The notes below the pieces were generated by a model, which saw only the letters and a list, made by a program, of their open reading frames with translations, ran no database searches and was not told the DNA's origin. The position numbers were made by a program, and so were the translations under genes. From Burkholderiales bacterium (GTDB taxonomy: Bacteria; Pseudomonadota; Gammaproteobacteria; Burkholderiales; Nitrosomonadaceae), in NCBI GenBank assembly GCA_024235795.1, contig JACKLR010000001.1:124001-188000 (forward strand): a DNA stretch of 64,000 bases, given 5' to 3'. Below are positions 28,611 to 37,660 of this stretch, piece by piece. Numbering within the stretch: the stretch's first letter is position 1; each line of letters opens with the position of its first letter.

Positions 28611-29678
28611 TCATTGTCGTTGCTGACCGTAATTTGTTTCAATCCATTCCCGGTATGCACCGGTCTGAACACTGGCTACCCAATCCTGATTGTTCAGATA
28701 CCATTGCAGCGTTTTCCGTATCCCGGTTTCAAATGTTTCTCCGGGCGTCCAGCCGAGTTCGTGCTCAATCTTTTTGGCATCGATGGCATAACGCCGGTCA
28801 TGACCGGGCCGGTCTTTTACATAGGCAATCAGGTCGAGATAATGCGTACCTGAAGACGGGTCCGCCAATTCCTGCAGTAATCCGCAAATCGTTTGCACAA
28901 TCTCGATATTGGCTTTTTCATTCCAGCCGCCGATGTTATACGTCTCTCCGGGCTTGCCAGCCTCCAGTACGCGGCATAACGCGCTGCAATGATCGGCAAC
29001 ATAAAGCCAGTCACGTACCTGCCTGCCATCACCGTAGACTGGCAGCGGCTTGCCAGCCAACGCATTGGCGATCATTAACGGAATCAGTTTTTCAGGAAAT
29101 TGATAAGGGCCGTAATTATTGGAACAGTTGGTAATCAACACCGGCAAGCCGTAAGTCTTGTGATACGCATTAACTAGATGGTCGCTGGACGCCTTACTCG
29201 CGGAATAAGGGCTGCTGGGTTGATAGCGATGCGTTTCGGTAAACGCGGCTTCATCTCTGTTCAGGGAACCGTACACTTCATCGGTCGACACATGCAAAAA
29301 ACGGAAACTGTTTTTTGACGATTGATCCAGCGTTTTCCAGTGTGCATAAACGGTTTCCAGCAAGCGGAACGTCCCGACAATATTGGTCTGAATAAATGGC
29401 ACAGGCCCATGAATAGAACGGTCGACATGACTCTCAGCGGCAAAATTGATGACCGCCCTGGGTTGATATTGCGCCATCAGATTTGACATCAGTTCTACAT
29501 CGCCAATATCACCTTGCACAAAAACATGCCGGATATCATCCATTAATCCGGCCAGGTTCTGCAGATTACCGGCGTAAGTCAGTTTATCCAGATTGATAAT
29601 GGCCTCATCCGATTGTGCCAGCCAATCCAGAATAAAATTCGACCCGATAAACCCCGCCCCGCCAGTCACTAAAATCAT
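28611..29678 (-). CDS. rfbB: dTDP-glucose 4,6-dehydratase
   Basis: 355-residue short-chain dehydrogenase/reductase of the extended type. The NAD-binding loop is GGAGFIGSNF, the catalytic YxxxK is YSASKASSDH, and STDEVYG is the conserved active-site stretch. It converts dTDP-glucose to dTDP-4-keto-6-deoxyglucose, the precursor of rhamnose and other deoxysugars. The matching thymidylyltransferase is encoded 15 kb away (44403-45329). The rfbC and rfbD genes are not in the window. It supplies an activated sugar for the EPS. Confidence 0.93.
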   Translation of the reverse strand: MILVTGGAGFIGSNFILDWLAQSDEAIINLDKLTYAGNLQNLAGLMDDIRHVFVQGDIGDVELMSNLMAQYQPRAVINFAAESHVDRSIHGPVPFIQTNIVGTFRLLETVYAHWKTLDQSSKNSFRFLHVSTDEVYGSLNRDEAAFTETHRYQPSSPYSASKASSDHLVNAYHKTYGLPVLITNCSNNYGPYQFPEKLIPLMIANALAGKPLPVYGDGRQVRDWLYVADHCSALCRVLEAGKPGETYNIGGWNEKANIEIVQTICGLLQELADPSSGTHYLDLIAYVKDRPGHDRRYAIDAKKIEHELGWTPGETFETGIRKTLQWYLNNQDWVASVQTGAYREWIETNYGQQRQ

Positions 29679-29702
29679 AAAATTATTTTGCTACAATGAA
29701 AT

Positions 29703-29885
29703 TTAAAACGTTTTCTGTCCATACTGTTCAGGCCGCCATTCTGGAACAACCCCTTTTTCCTCAGGCTCAGCCTCAGCCTGAAATTCACATTCGATACCGA
29801 TACCCGGAACCCATACCAGCCGCTGCCACTGAATAATAGCTGATTCAAAATCTCGTTCAATTTTTACTGAACCGGGAAGTTTCAC
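29703..29885 (-). CDS. Possible small hypothetical protein
   Basis: 60-codon frame beginning with GTG. The composition is protein-like (KIERDFESAIIQWQRLVWVP), but there is no Shine-Dalgarno sequence and no recognised domain. It sits between rfbB and the cytochrome genes and may be a gene remnant. Confidence 0.3.
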   Translation of the reverse strand: MKLPGSVKIERDFESAIIQWQRLVWVPGIGIECEFQAEAEPEEKGVVPEWRPEQYGQKTF

Positions 29886-30332
29886 TGGTTGTTGCCGAGG
29901 ACAAGATTATTGATGAACAATTACGCTGTCAGACTGACCATTAAAAACAATTTGACTGTGCCAGTGGCTGTCGTTATGTGTTATGTGCATTTATGCGCAT
30001 GCAGATCTTTGATGAATATTCGTAAAAAGCACATAGGGCAAGGCCGTAGCAATGTCCAAGTGCCTTGAACAAACCGGCACAAAAACATGCCGCGCCCTTC
30101 AGGTTTACTTTTCGAACAAAATTATCGTCCCTGAGTCATGAATATGCTTTGGCATGTCCTGCGCCGCAAAAACTTGATCCTTTTGCCCGAAAAACAAACA
30201 GAAAAATGTACATTACATTTGACAACAACCCATAGGCAGCATATGAACTATTCACAATTCTTCCTGGTGTGAATTTTATTCAATTTTAAACGCATGCCTA
30301 ATTCCACATATCTGTTTCGGCTTATCTGAGTA
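29886..30332. other. Intergenic region with no recognised gene
   Basis: Scattered short frames only. One minus-strand frame ends with MPKHIHDSGTIILFEK (about 30110-30160) and could be the tail of a lost gene, but it has no start. No RNA structure or repeat was recognised. Confidence 0.35.
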
Positions 30333-32537
30333 TTAATCCAAATAATCCTCGAACGGCAGTAAGGGTTCGTTGGAACCTTCAGCACCAACAGCCGGTATCA
30401 CCAATACTTCGTCTGCTGCGAGTACTGCACTTAACGGATTTTCAGCCTGAATGGCATGATTATCGCCCACATGCCCGTGTGACACGATCAATTCAGGATG
30501 ATCGAATGGTGCTTTCTGGTGGCGCACGCGCTCATCGGTTAAACTTTTGAGAAAATTAAGCAGATCTTCAAATTGTTGCGGATCAAACCTTAAAGCCGAT
30601 TGTGAGAATATCTTGGAAAATTCCTTGGCATCAACGTCAAAATTACCATCCCGTGTATAAAATTCAATCACCTGCTCCAGTGTCGCCATACCACCATTAT
30701 GCATATAAGGACCAGTCAGCTCGACATTTCTGAGTGTCGGTATTTTAAATGAACCTGTGGCACCGCTCAAAAACCGCAGCCTGTCCGGATTTTCCAGCTC
30801 AGCCTGGGCTGCTTCAACAGTTGGAAGATATATTCCGAGTGGGTTAAAACAATCGACTGTAGCTTGCTGTTGCAGTTGTATACCGTCTGCATGTGTGAAT
30901 ATCAGCGGGTGCGGGCCGTTTAGATCACCTCTTGCAAGAGCTAATTCCATATCACAAGGGCGCACGTTTTCAACGTAAGGATCAACTACGCCAGCTTCAT
31001 TACCGGCCAGAAGCTGCATATACTGGCTTGAGAACGACAAAGGATTACCGAATGGATCTAGTCCACCCAGACCAGGGTCGTTTTCATCCGGCGTCACACC
31101 CGTAGCTGAAAAACCAACGTCTTCAAACTTGACTCCGCCGTTTGTAGCCAATAGTGTAACAATGCCATTCACCGGGATTCTGAATACTTCGTTGCCAAAT
31201 GCTTCAGGGACATTTTTTTGCAGAAGACTGTTTGTTACGACTGCAGATAGCGTAAAATTCGGACCGATATGGCAGAGAGCGCAGTGTGTTTTTCGAAAGA
31301 CTTCCTGCCCGCGTTGCGCCGATTCACTCAAGTCAATCGGCATACCGTGTTCATCTCTGGCACTACGATCAAACGGCGAATCGTCGGAAATCAGCGTTGA
31401 CTGGTATAGTTGCAATGCCAGCGCAAAAAACATACCGAAATTGGCTTCGGCCTGCAGGTAAGGAAGACCGTGCGTCGCTGAACTCGGCGGTGGCGCGCCG
31501 AATTGTCCGCGTTCAAAGTACGACCAGTACTTAGAGTTAAATGCCTGCATAATTAAAATATAGTAAGGCATTTTCAGACCCTTCCTGAGCTGACCTTCTG
31601 TGCTGCTGGCGTAATTACCTAACACACTGTCATTCCAGTGCACATGTTGATGTTCAAGCGGCAGGCGAAACAGTAATTTTCTCCCCAGGTCGGCAAACGT
31701 TCGGTTTTCACAGATCATCTCGACGCTGTTGGCTGCCGTTGCCAGTGATTGCGAGGCCAGCGATGAGTTGACCAGCTGCAAACGTTCTTTACTGACGCCG
31801 CCTTCGGCATTCTTGACCCATACGCCTGCATCGGGATCTCGGTCTCCCCACTCACTGCTGCCGTTGAAAATATTATTGGCGCGACCATCCCAGAAATTAC
31901 GAAAGTTGAATACCGCATTAATGACGGTCGGTGCGTTACGCGGTTCAACCCTGCGTGTTCCTTTTGCGCCGACATGAAAGACAGCATCAAGACTATGATC
32001 GCAACTGTCGGTCATAGTCCCAGACCCGCTGGCATCACGAAAGACGCCACCAAACGTGCCCGCAGAAGAAACCACATCGTCACTGTTATAGGTGACAGTT
32101 CCCAAATGACTTTTTGGGTCGTCGGTATCAAAAAACGGGAAATCGTCTTTAGTCAACGTCGTATTGGGCCCACCAAGTGAACCATCTTTCATGAGTGAAA
32201 ACGCCTCAGGTAGATCGCTATCCCTACCGATTGGAGCAAGCTGGTTCTTGGTGCGGCGGTCTGCGCCGGCATGAAAATGACAGGTGGCGCAAGCCACACC
32301 GTCACTGCCGACATTCATATCCCAGAACAACGCCTTGCCAAGAATAATGGCTTTTTCCTTGTCGACGATAATGGGGTCAGGCCCATCGAGCAGTCCCGGT
32401 ACTTCCGGCACAGGTGCGCCTTTTAACGGTACAGGTAACGGTCCAAAACCGTCGGCCAACAACTTGGGTGCGATAAAAATGGTTAATATGAATATTTTGA
32501 CCAAAAACGCGGTAATTTTTTTTATCGTAATTAACAT
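30333..32537 (-). CDS. MauG/cytochrome-c-peroxidase-like dihaem protein, copy A
   Basis: 734 residues, much longer than the roughly 350 of classical dihaem peroxidases. It has a signal segment at the N terminus and two c-type haem sites, CATCH (about residue 82) and CALCH (about residue 420), about 340 residues apart with a long insertion between. Other family pieces are FWDGRANNIF and the C-terminal TGPYMHNGGMATLEQVIEFY, which contains the conserved Met/His region. It is presumably periplasmic and acts on peroxide or a protein or organic substrate. It is a close paralogue of the next gene upstream; the start ATG has AGAGGA before it. Confidence 0.82.
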   Translation of the reverse strand: MLITIKKITAFLVKIFILTIFIAPKLLADGFGPLPVPLKGAPVPEVPGLLDGPDPIIVDKEKAIILGKALFWDMNVGSDGVACATCHFHAGADRRTKNQLAPIGRDSDLPEAFSLMKDGSLGGPNTTLTKDDFPFFDTDDPKSHLGTVTYNSDDVVSSAGTFGGVFRDASGSGTMTDSCDHSLDAVFHVGAKGTRRVEPRNAPTVINAVFNFRNFWDGRANNIFNGSSEWGDRDPDAGVWVKNAEGGVSKERLQLVNSSLASQSLATAANSVEMICENRTFADLGRKLLFRLPLEHQHVHWNDSVLGNYASSTEGQLRKGLKMPYYILIMQAFNSKYWSYFERGQFGAPPPSSATHGLPYLQAEANFGMFFALALQLYQSTLISDDSPFDRSARDEHGMPIDLSESAQRGQEVFRKTHCALCHIGPNFTLSAVVTNSLLQKNVPEAFGNEVFRIPVNGIVTLLATNGGVKFEDVGFSATGVTPDENDPGLGGLDPFGNPLSFSSQYMQLLAGNEAGVVDPYVENVRPCDMELALARGDLNGPHPLIFTHADGIQLQQQATVDCFNPLGIYLPTVEAAQAELENPDRLRFLSGATGSFKIPTLRNVELTGPYMHNGGMATLEQVIEFYTRDGNFDVDAKEFSKIFSQSALRFDPQQFEDLLNFLKSLTDERVRHQKAPFDHPELIVSHGHVGDNHAIQAENPLSAVLAADEVLVIPAVGAEGSNEPLLPFEDYLD

Positions 32538-32638
32538 GTTCTTCCTCTTTACTCATTGCAGCGAAATCAGATCTTTTAAATCACGTTTTATCGTTTACGC
32601 TGATTCCACAGACTGGCTTGCTCGCATTCGTGTATGAA

Positions 32639-34837
32639 TTATTCTTCAAGATAAAACTCAAACGGCTGCAGCGGCTCGCTTGAACCTTCGGCACCGACGG
32701 CTGGAATCACAAGCACTTCATCAGCCGCAAGCACCGAACTTATCGGGTTTTCCGCCTGAATGGCATAATTATCGCCAACATGGCCGTGTGACATGATCAA
32801 TTCAGGATGGTCAAATGGCGCCCTCCTGTAACGCACCCGCTCATCGGTCAGGCTTTTAAGAAAATTGAGAACGTCTTCTATTTGTTGCGCGCCTGTTATG
32901 GCTGGCTGCGAAAATATCTTGAAAGGTTCTTTAGCATCCATATCGAAATTGCCGCTCCGCGCGTAAAATTCGATCACTTGCTCCAGTGTTGCCATGCCAC
33001 CATTATGCATATAAGGCCCGGTCAGCTCTACGTTTCTGAGTGTTGGCACTTTGAATGAACCGTTAGCGCCGCTTAAAAAACGCTGTCTGTCCGGTTTTTC
33101 CAACTCCGCCCGTGCTGCTTCAACGGTCGGGATAAATATTCCATCCGGGTTAAAGCAATCGACTGTATCCTGTGCTTGCGGCTGGATGCCATCAGTATTT
33201 GTAAATTGAAAAACATCTGGATCGTCCTTGGCGCTTGCTAGAGGATTATCCATATCACAGGCCCGTACATCTCTGATAAAAGGGTCGACAATCCATTCTT
33301 CGTTACCTGCAAGCAACTGCATATACTGATCTGAAAATGACAACGGATTGCCAAACGGGTCGAATCCGCCCAGGCCAGGGTCATTTTCAACTGGCGTCAC
33401 ACCCGTAGCAGAAAAGCCAATGTCTCCAAACATAGCACCAGCTTCTGCATTTAATCGCGTAACTATGCCATTGACGCTGATCCGTTCATTAGAATCCTCA
33501 TGGCCAAATGCATCATGGTCAATTTCATGCAGCATACTGTTTGTTACAACTGCAGATGTTGTAAGATTCGCACCGAGATGGCAGAACGTGCAATGTGCAT
33601 TTTGCATAACTTCCAGACCGCGCTGCGCCGATTCACTGAGTTCAATTGGCACACCGTTCTCATCTCTAGCGCTGCGGTCAAACGGCGAATCGTCGGAAAC
33701 CAGCGTTGACTGATAGAGTTGCAATGCCAGCGCAAAAAACATCCCGAAGTTGGCTTCTGCCTGCAGGTAAGGCAGACTGTTTTTCGCTGAACTCAGCGGT
33801 GGAGAACCGAATGGACCGCGTGTATAGTAAGACCAATATTTAGGATTAAATGCCTGCATAATTAAAATATAGTAAGGCATTTTCAATCCCTTCTTGAGCT
33901 GCCCTTCTGTGCTGCTGGCGTAATTGCCTAACACACTGTCATTCCAGTGCACATGTTGATGTTCAAGCGGCAAGCGAAATAGCAATTTCCGTCCCATGTC
34001 GGCAAGCGTTCTGTTTTGACAGGTCATTTCGACGCTGTTGACTGCTGCAGCCAGCGACTGAGACGCCAGCGATGAGTTGATCAGCCGCAAACGTTCTTTG
34101 CTAAAGGTGCCATCGGCATATTTGACCCATACGCCTGCGCCTGGATCTCGGTCTCCCCACTCACTGCTGCCGTTGAAAATATTATTGGCGCGACCATCCC
34201 AGAAATTGCGGAAATTAAATACCGCATTAATGACGGTCGGCGCATTACGCGGTTCAACCCTGCGTGTTCCTTTTGCGCTGACATGAAAGACCTCATCGAC
34301 ACTATGAGCACAAGTATCAGTCATACCACCAAGTACATGTGTGTCGCGAAAAACACCACCAAACGTACCTGCGGAAGAAACTACATCGTCGCTATTATAG
34401 GTTACATCTTGACGATTTGTTGGGTTATCAGTATCAAAAAAAGGAAAATCATCCTTAGTCAACGTGGCATTAGGTCCACGAAGCGATCCGTCTTTCCTGA
34501 GTGAAAATTCCTCGGGCATATCGCTGTTCCTGCCGATCGGTGAAAGCTGGTTTTTAATGCGGCGGTCTGCACCGGCATGGAAATGACAGGTAGCACACGC
34601 CACACCGTCACTGCCGACATTCATGTCCCAGAACAGCGCCTTACCCAGAACAATCGCTTTTTTTTTGTCAACGATAATGGGGTCGGGCCCATCAAGCAGC
34701 CCCGGCACTTCCGGTACGGGTACACCTTTTAATGATAATGGCATCGGGCCACCGGCCAGTGCCATTGAACTCATATAGAAAGTCAGAAAAAACATACTGA
34801 CCTGACTAATAATAAGTTTTTTTATTAGAATTAGCAT
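32639..34837 (-). CDS. MauG/cytochrome-c-peroxidase-like dihaem protein, copy B
   Basis: About 732 residues, strongly similar to copy A over the whole length. Haem motifs are CATCH near the N terminus and CTFCH in the middle, and the FWDGRANNIF and TGPYMHNGGMATLEQ blocks are conserved. The open frame extends further upstream, but the ATG at 34837 follows a clear AGGAGG and starts a signal-like MLILIKKLIISQVSMFFLTF. The pair arose by tandem duplication; differences cluster around the second haem site and in the region before the last third, so substrates may have diverged. Confidence 0.82.
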   Translation of the reverse strand: MLILIKKLIISQVSMFFLTFYMSSMALAGGPMPLSLKGVPVPEVPGLLDGPDPIIVDKKKAIVLGKALFWDMNVGSDGVACATCHFHAGADRRIKNQLSPIGRNSDMPEEFSLRKDGSLRGPNATLTKDDFPFFDTDNPTNRQDVTYNSDDVVSSAGTFGGVFRDTHVLGGMTDTCAHSVDEVFHVSAKGTRRVEPRNAPTVINAVFNFRNFWDGRANNIFNGSSEWGDRDPGAGVWVKYADGTFSKERLRLINSSLASQSLAAAVNSVEMTCQNRTLADMGRKLLFRLPLEHQHVHWNDSVLGNYASSTEGQLKKGLKMPYYILIMQAFNPKYWSYYTRGPFGSPPLSSAKNSLPYLQAEANFGMFFALALQLYQSTLVSDDSPFDRSARDENGVPIELSESAQRGLEVMQNAHCTFCHLGANLTTSAVVTNSMLHEIDHDAFGHEDSNERISVNGIVTRLNAEAGAMFGDIGFSATGVTPVENDPGLGGFDPFGNPLSFSDQYMQLLAGNEEWIVDPFIRDVRACDMDNPLASAKDDPDVFQFTNTDGIQPQAQDTVDCFNPDGIFIPTVEAARAELEKPDRQRFLSGANGSFKVPTLRNVELTGPYMHNGGMATLEQVIEFYARSGNFDMDAKEPFKIFSQPAITGAQQIEDVLNFLKSLTDERVRYRRAPFDHPELIMSHGHVGDNYAIQAENPISSVLAADEVLVIPAVGAEGSSEPLQPFEFYLEE

Positions 34838-35216
34838 TTTTCTCCTCCTTGCTGATAGCCATACGTTTTGTAAAGCATGGTAGTCAGTCAAGTCAAAACC
34901 ATCCATTAGGCAGATGGCATTTTTTTTATTTATTATTTTATTATTATTGTTTTATTGTGGTCGACCCGAGAGCAATCAAGGCATAAACCACTGTACTCGT
35001 CCGGTAATATCAAAAATACTGCGTACGGCGCTCGCTCATTATAAATAAGGCTGGCTTTAGCCAAGTCGAGCCAACCGGCTTCAATCGGTAGTAGTTTAGT
35101 TATTACTCACTTACTCATTGTTTAATTCGTTTTCAAGTACACGTTGTTCACATACAGAAAAAGAGCAAAACAAACCCGCTCTTTCTCTGTTTACAGCGGT
35201 ACTAATAATAGTCGTA
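34838..35216. other. Intergenic region between cytochrome and PEP-CTERM genes
   Basis: About 380 bases. It includes a T/A-only low-complexity run (about 34919-34957) upstream of the cytochrome pair, and near 35160 the terminator hairpin of the PEP-CTERM gene. Confidence 0.5.
35160..35187 (-). terminator. Terminator of first PEP-CTERM gene
   Basis: On the minus strand AAAGAGC and GCTCTTT flank an 11-base loop and are followed by TTC, 30 bases past the stop codon. Looks like a rho-independent terminator with a short T-run. Confidence 0.6.
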
Positions 35217-36101
35217 TTAGGCCGGCACCGCGTTGAATGCTTCACGCGGCTGATTTCTCAAACGCCAGCCAATCAAACCCAGACCAGCCAGCAGCATCGC
35301 CCAGGTTTCGGCTTCAGGAACAGCGCTGACGGTCAGTTCATAACTGCTCTGGCCAAACAACGAAGAATTTTTACCACTGGTATCGCCCACAAAGACGGTA
35401 TACCAACCCGCGGCAAGATCATCGAATACGAGCGTTGCTGTATTGGTACCACTATCGACACTGCCGGAGACACCAATCTCAAACGTATCGGTATTACTGA
35501 CATCATGCGCACCATGCAGAATTGTTTCACCCCATCTGGTATGAGGGGGTTGGTGTTTAGAAGTGCCAGCGGGGCCAACTACCGCATAACCCAGTGTTTC
35601 AACAACATTGCCGCCCTCCCCGAAAGCCATCCATAACGTTCCATCGTCTCCACTCTCGCCCGTTGCATTAAACGAAACTGGCGCGTTTTTGAAAGGCCAG
35701 GGCCCACTGGTTTGTTCATAGCCGTACGTACCCCCATCAAATTCCTCTGTATCGGTTGCCCAGACTGTAAGCCCTGGAACGAATTTCGAATTACCGTCCA
35801 CGGTTATGGTGACATCCGTCTGATCCAAATGATTTTGGAAAGTGTACCAACGGCCTTGATAACCCAAGGCTGAATTTTTGCTCAACAAACTATTTGTGTA
35901 ACTGTGTCGTAGCAAGAGCCTGGGTCCTGAATCTGTGGCCGTAATGGTGGTTGAACCGGTATCAAGGTGATTGGTCACATCCCAGGATCGCAGATTAACA
36001 GCGCCAGCCGCATCGGTACTCGTACTGAACATTGCGACGACGGCAATAAGAGATGCTTGAATAGCAATTGAAGTCGTTTGTATATGTTTTCGGTCTGACA
36101 T
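35217..36101 (-). CDS. PEP-CTERM sorting-domain protein
   Basis: 294 residues: a signal peptide (ending about TSTDA), a beta-rich body, and a C-terminal sorting signal of VPEAETWAMLLAGLGLIGWR followed by basic residues. Exosortase recognises this VPE motif, transmembrane helix and basic tail, cutting or processing the protein during export. The sorting signal is nearly identical to that of the next gene, so both are probably handled by the exosortase encoded at 51331. The body (VPGLTVWATDTEEFDGGTYG, WYTVFVGDTSG) also resembles the neighbour, so the two are paralogues. Function in the matrix is unknown. Confidence 0.85.
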   Translation of the reverse strand: MSDRKHIQTTSIAIQASLIAVVAMFSTSTDAAGAVNLRSWDVTNHLDTGSTTITATDSGPRLLLRHSYTNSLLSKNSALGYQGRWYTFQNHLDQTDVTITVDGNSKFVPGLTVWATDTEEFDGGTYGYEQTSGPWPFKNAPVSFNATGESGDDGTLWMAFGEGGNVVETLGYAVVGPAGTSKHQPPHTRWGETILHGAHDVSNTDTFEIGVSGSVDSGTNTATLVFDDLAAGWYTVFVGDTSGKNSSLFGQSSYELTVSAVPEAETWAMLLAGLGLIGWRLRNQPREAFNAVPA

Positions 36102-36174
36102 TTTCTCTCCTTTAGGACAAATGGCTGAGTCGCACCCATTGCTGAATTAACATGTTTACTCACGCAATGGCTGC

Positions 36175-36207
36175 AAAGAAAGGACAAAAGAAAAATGTCC
36201 TTTCTTT
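36175..36207 (-). terminator. Perfect 12-bp stem hairpin between the two PEP-CTERM paralogues
   Basis: AAAGAAAGGACA and TGTCCTTTCTTT pair perfectly around a 9-base loop, 24 bases after the stop of the upstream gene. There is no long T-run, so it may act as a terminator or as a stabilising 3' hairpin that tunes the ratio of the two proteins. Confidence 0.55.
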
Positions 36208-36230
36208 ATTGCAACCATACAGATAAATTA

Positions 36231-37070
36231 TCAGGCCGGAATCATGTTGGACACTTCACGGGATTGATTTTTTCTCAAGCGCCAGCCGATAAGGCCAAGA
36301 CCCGCCAGCAGCATCGCCCAGGTTTCAGCTTCTGGTACGGCGCTGACAACCAGGTCATATCCACCGCCAGTTGACCCAGCATCGGTTCCCCCGATGTAGA
36401 CGGTGTACCAGCCTGCAGCCAGATTGTCGAATGTAAGTGACGCCGAATTGGCGCTTGTACTGCCCGATGCAAGTGTTCCATCAACAGCATGTGCGCCAGC
36501 CTGAATCGATTCACCCCACGCCCCGCTTGAAACATTGATTGCAGGATTGGAGACAGCATAGCCCAAGGTTGAAAGGACATTACCGCCTTGTCCATCTTGC
36601 ATCCATAGTGTACCGGCATCCCCTTGAGAGCCCGTTGCATTAAACGCATGCGGCGTACCCGGTATACCGGTGGTACCTGTTGGTATTTCGCCACCAAAAC
36701 TTGTTGTTCCGCCATCAAATACGCCGTCGGTTGCCCAGACCGTAACCCCCGGAACAAAGCCAGCTGCACCATTTACTGATACATTGACATCGCTGCCGCC
36801 CAGTTGGTTTTCGAATGTAAACCAAGCACCTGCATGGCCCCAAGCCGAATTATTCAGAGCCGGGTTGTCAGTGTAGGCATGATTGTTACCTATCCCCGTT
36901 GCTGAAATAGTCGTTGATCCGCCATCAAGACTTTTATCACCACCAGTCCAGGATTCGGTAAAGAAGACTGCGTCGGCCGCATAAACTTGTGTACCGAATA
37001 AAGCAGCAACAGCAACAGTCGAAACTTGTGCGGCAACCTTTGTTAATTTTGTATGTTTTTTCGTAAACAC
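36231..37070 (-). CDS. PEP-CTERM sorting-domain protein
   Basis: 279 residues, GTG start preceded by AAGGAG. A signal peptide (VAAQVSTVAVAALFGTQVYA), a body similar to the next gene downstream (VPGVTVWATDGVFDGG, WYTVYIGGTDAG) and the C-terminal VPEAETWAMLLAGLGLIGWR signal plus basic residues are all present. It is a likely exosortase substrate released to the surface or matrix. The upstream region contains the palindrome copies and a possible structured element. Confidence 0.85.
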   Translation of the reverse strand: MFTKKHTKLTKVAAQVSTVAVAALFGTQVYAADAVFFTESWTGGDKSLDGGSTTISATGIGNNHAYTDNPALNNSAWGHAGAWFTFENQLGGSDVNVSVNGAAGFVPGVTVWATDGVFDGGTTSFGGEIPTGTTGIPGTPHAFNATGSQGDAGTLWMQDGQGGNVLSTLGYAVSNPAINVSSGAWGESIQAGAHAVDGTLASGSTSANSASLTFDNLAAGWYTVYIGGTDAGSTGGGYDLVVSAVPEAETWAMLLAGLGLIGWRLRKNQSREVSNMIPA

Positions 37071-37224
37071 TATTTACTCTCCTTAAGATACATGATTTCT
37101 AAATATTACTGAGTGTCAATAGCCAAATCAAAATTATTGAAACAGCATGACATCACGCTTGCGAATGATGATCTGAAATGCCCTTAAAAAGTATTTGCAA
37201 ATATTTGCATGCACCTTATTTCAG

Positions 37225-37320
37225 ACACTCCCATCATTCCTGGGAGGCAACCCGGCCGTCTTAATCTATCTGAAATAAAAAAAGACCCGTCGGTTTTCCG
37301 GACCCGTTTTGCAACGAGGG
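37225..37320. other. Possible structured intergenic element
   Basis: Several complementary pairs fall in about 95 bases: CCTGGG with CCCGG, GTCTT with AAGAC, and CCCGTT with AAC..GGG. Read on the minus strand it ends in a T-run after a hairpin (GTCCGG-AAAA-CCGAC, then TCTTTTTTT). The block TTTTGCAACGAGG recurs at about 37598. Could be a terminator or a 5' leader element; no known family was recognised. Confidence 0.35.
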
Positions 37321-37372
37321 TGGCTTTATTAGTTACTAAAATTATTATCCAAAATAAAAACTCAAATAACAA

Positions 37373-37389
37373 TGTGACAAATTGTCGCA
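37373..37389. promoter_or_regulatory. Recurrent 17-bp palindrome, copy 2
   Basis: TGTGACA-AAT-TGTCGCA, one mismatch in the arms, in the divergent region between a PEP-CTERM gene and the secreted protein at 37661. Confidence 0.6.
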
Positions 37390-37454
37390 CTGCAGCAAGC
37401 GTGCAATAACAGGCGATTTGGAAAGGACAACCAGCATATTCGTAAAAAACTGAA

Positions 37455-37471
37455 TGCGACTTTTTGTCGCA
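37455..37471. promoter_or_regulatory. Recurrent 17-bp palindrome, copy 3
   Basis: TGCGACT-TTT-TGTCGCA, 82 bases (centre to centre) from copy 2 in the same divergent region; flanked by AATG and ATTG, so the symmetry extends outward. Confidence 0.6.
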
Positions 37472-37660
37472 TTGACTGATGCTGGTGTTTTGCTGGATAG
37501 TGACTGATGGTCAGCGTGATAAGCAAGACAAGACGTAAACAAAAATATTGACGCAACAACTATTCGAAATATAAGTAAAATTTTTTATCAACAGAGTTTT
37601 GCAACGAGGCGTCCAAGTAATTATTCACAGACCAATTCAAATAAGGATTTATTTTTTACC

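Noticed and set aside
28406..29134. 242-codon plus-strand frame
   Set aside because: Lies antisense to rfbB, which has full family motifs; no ribosome site or recognisable domain.
36175..36207. Perfect 12-bp inverted repeat as an operator
   Set aside because: Its position just after a stop codon and lack of other copies fit a terminator or 3' hairpin better.
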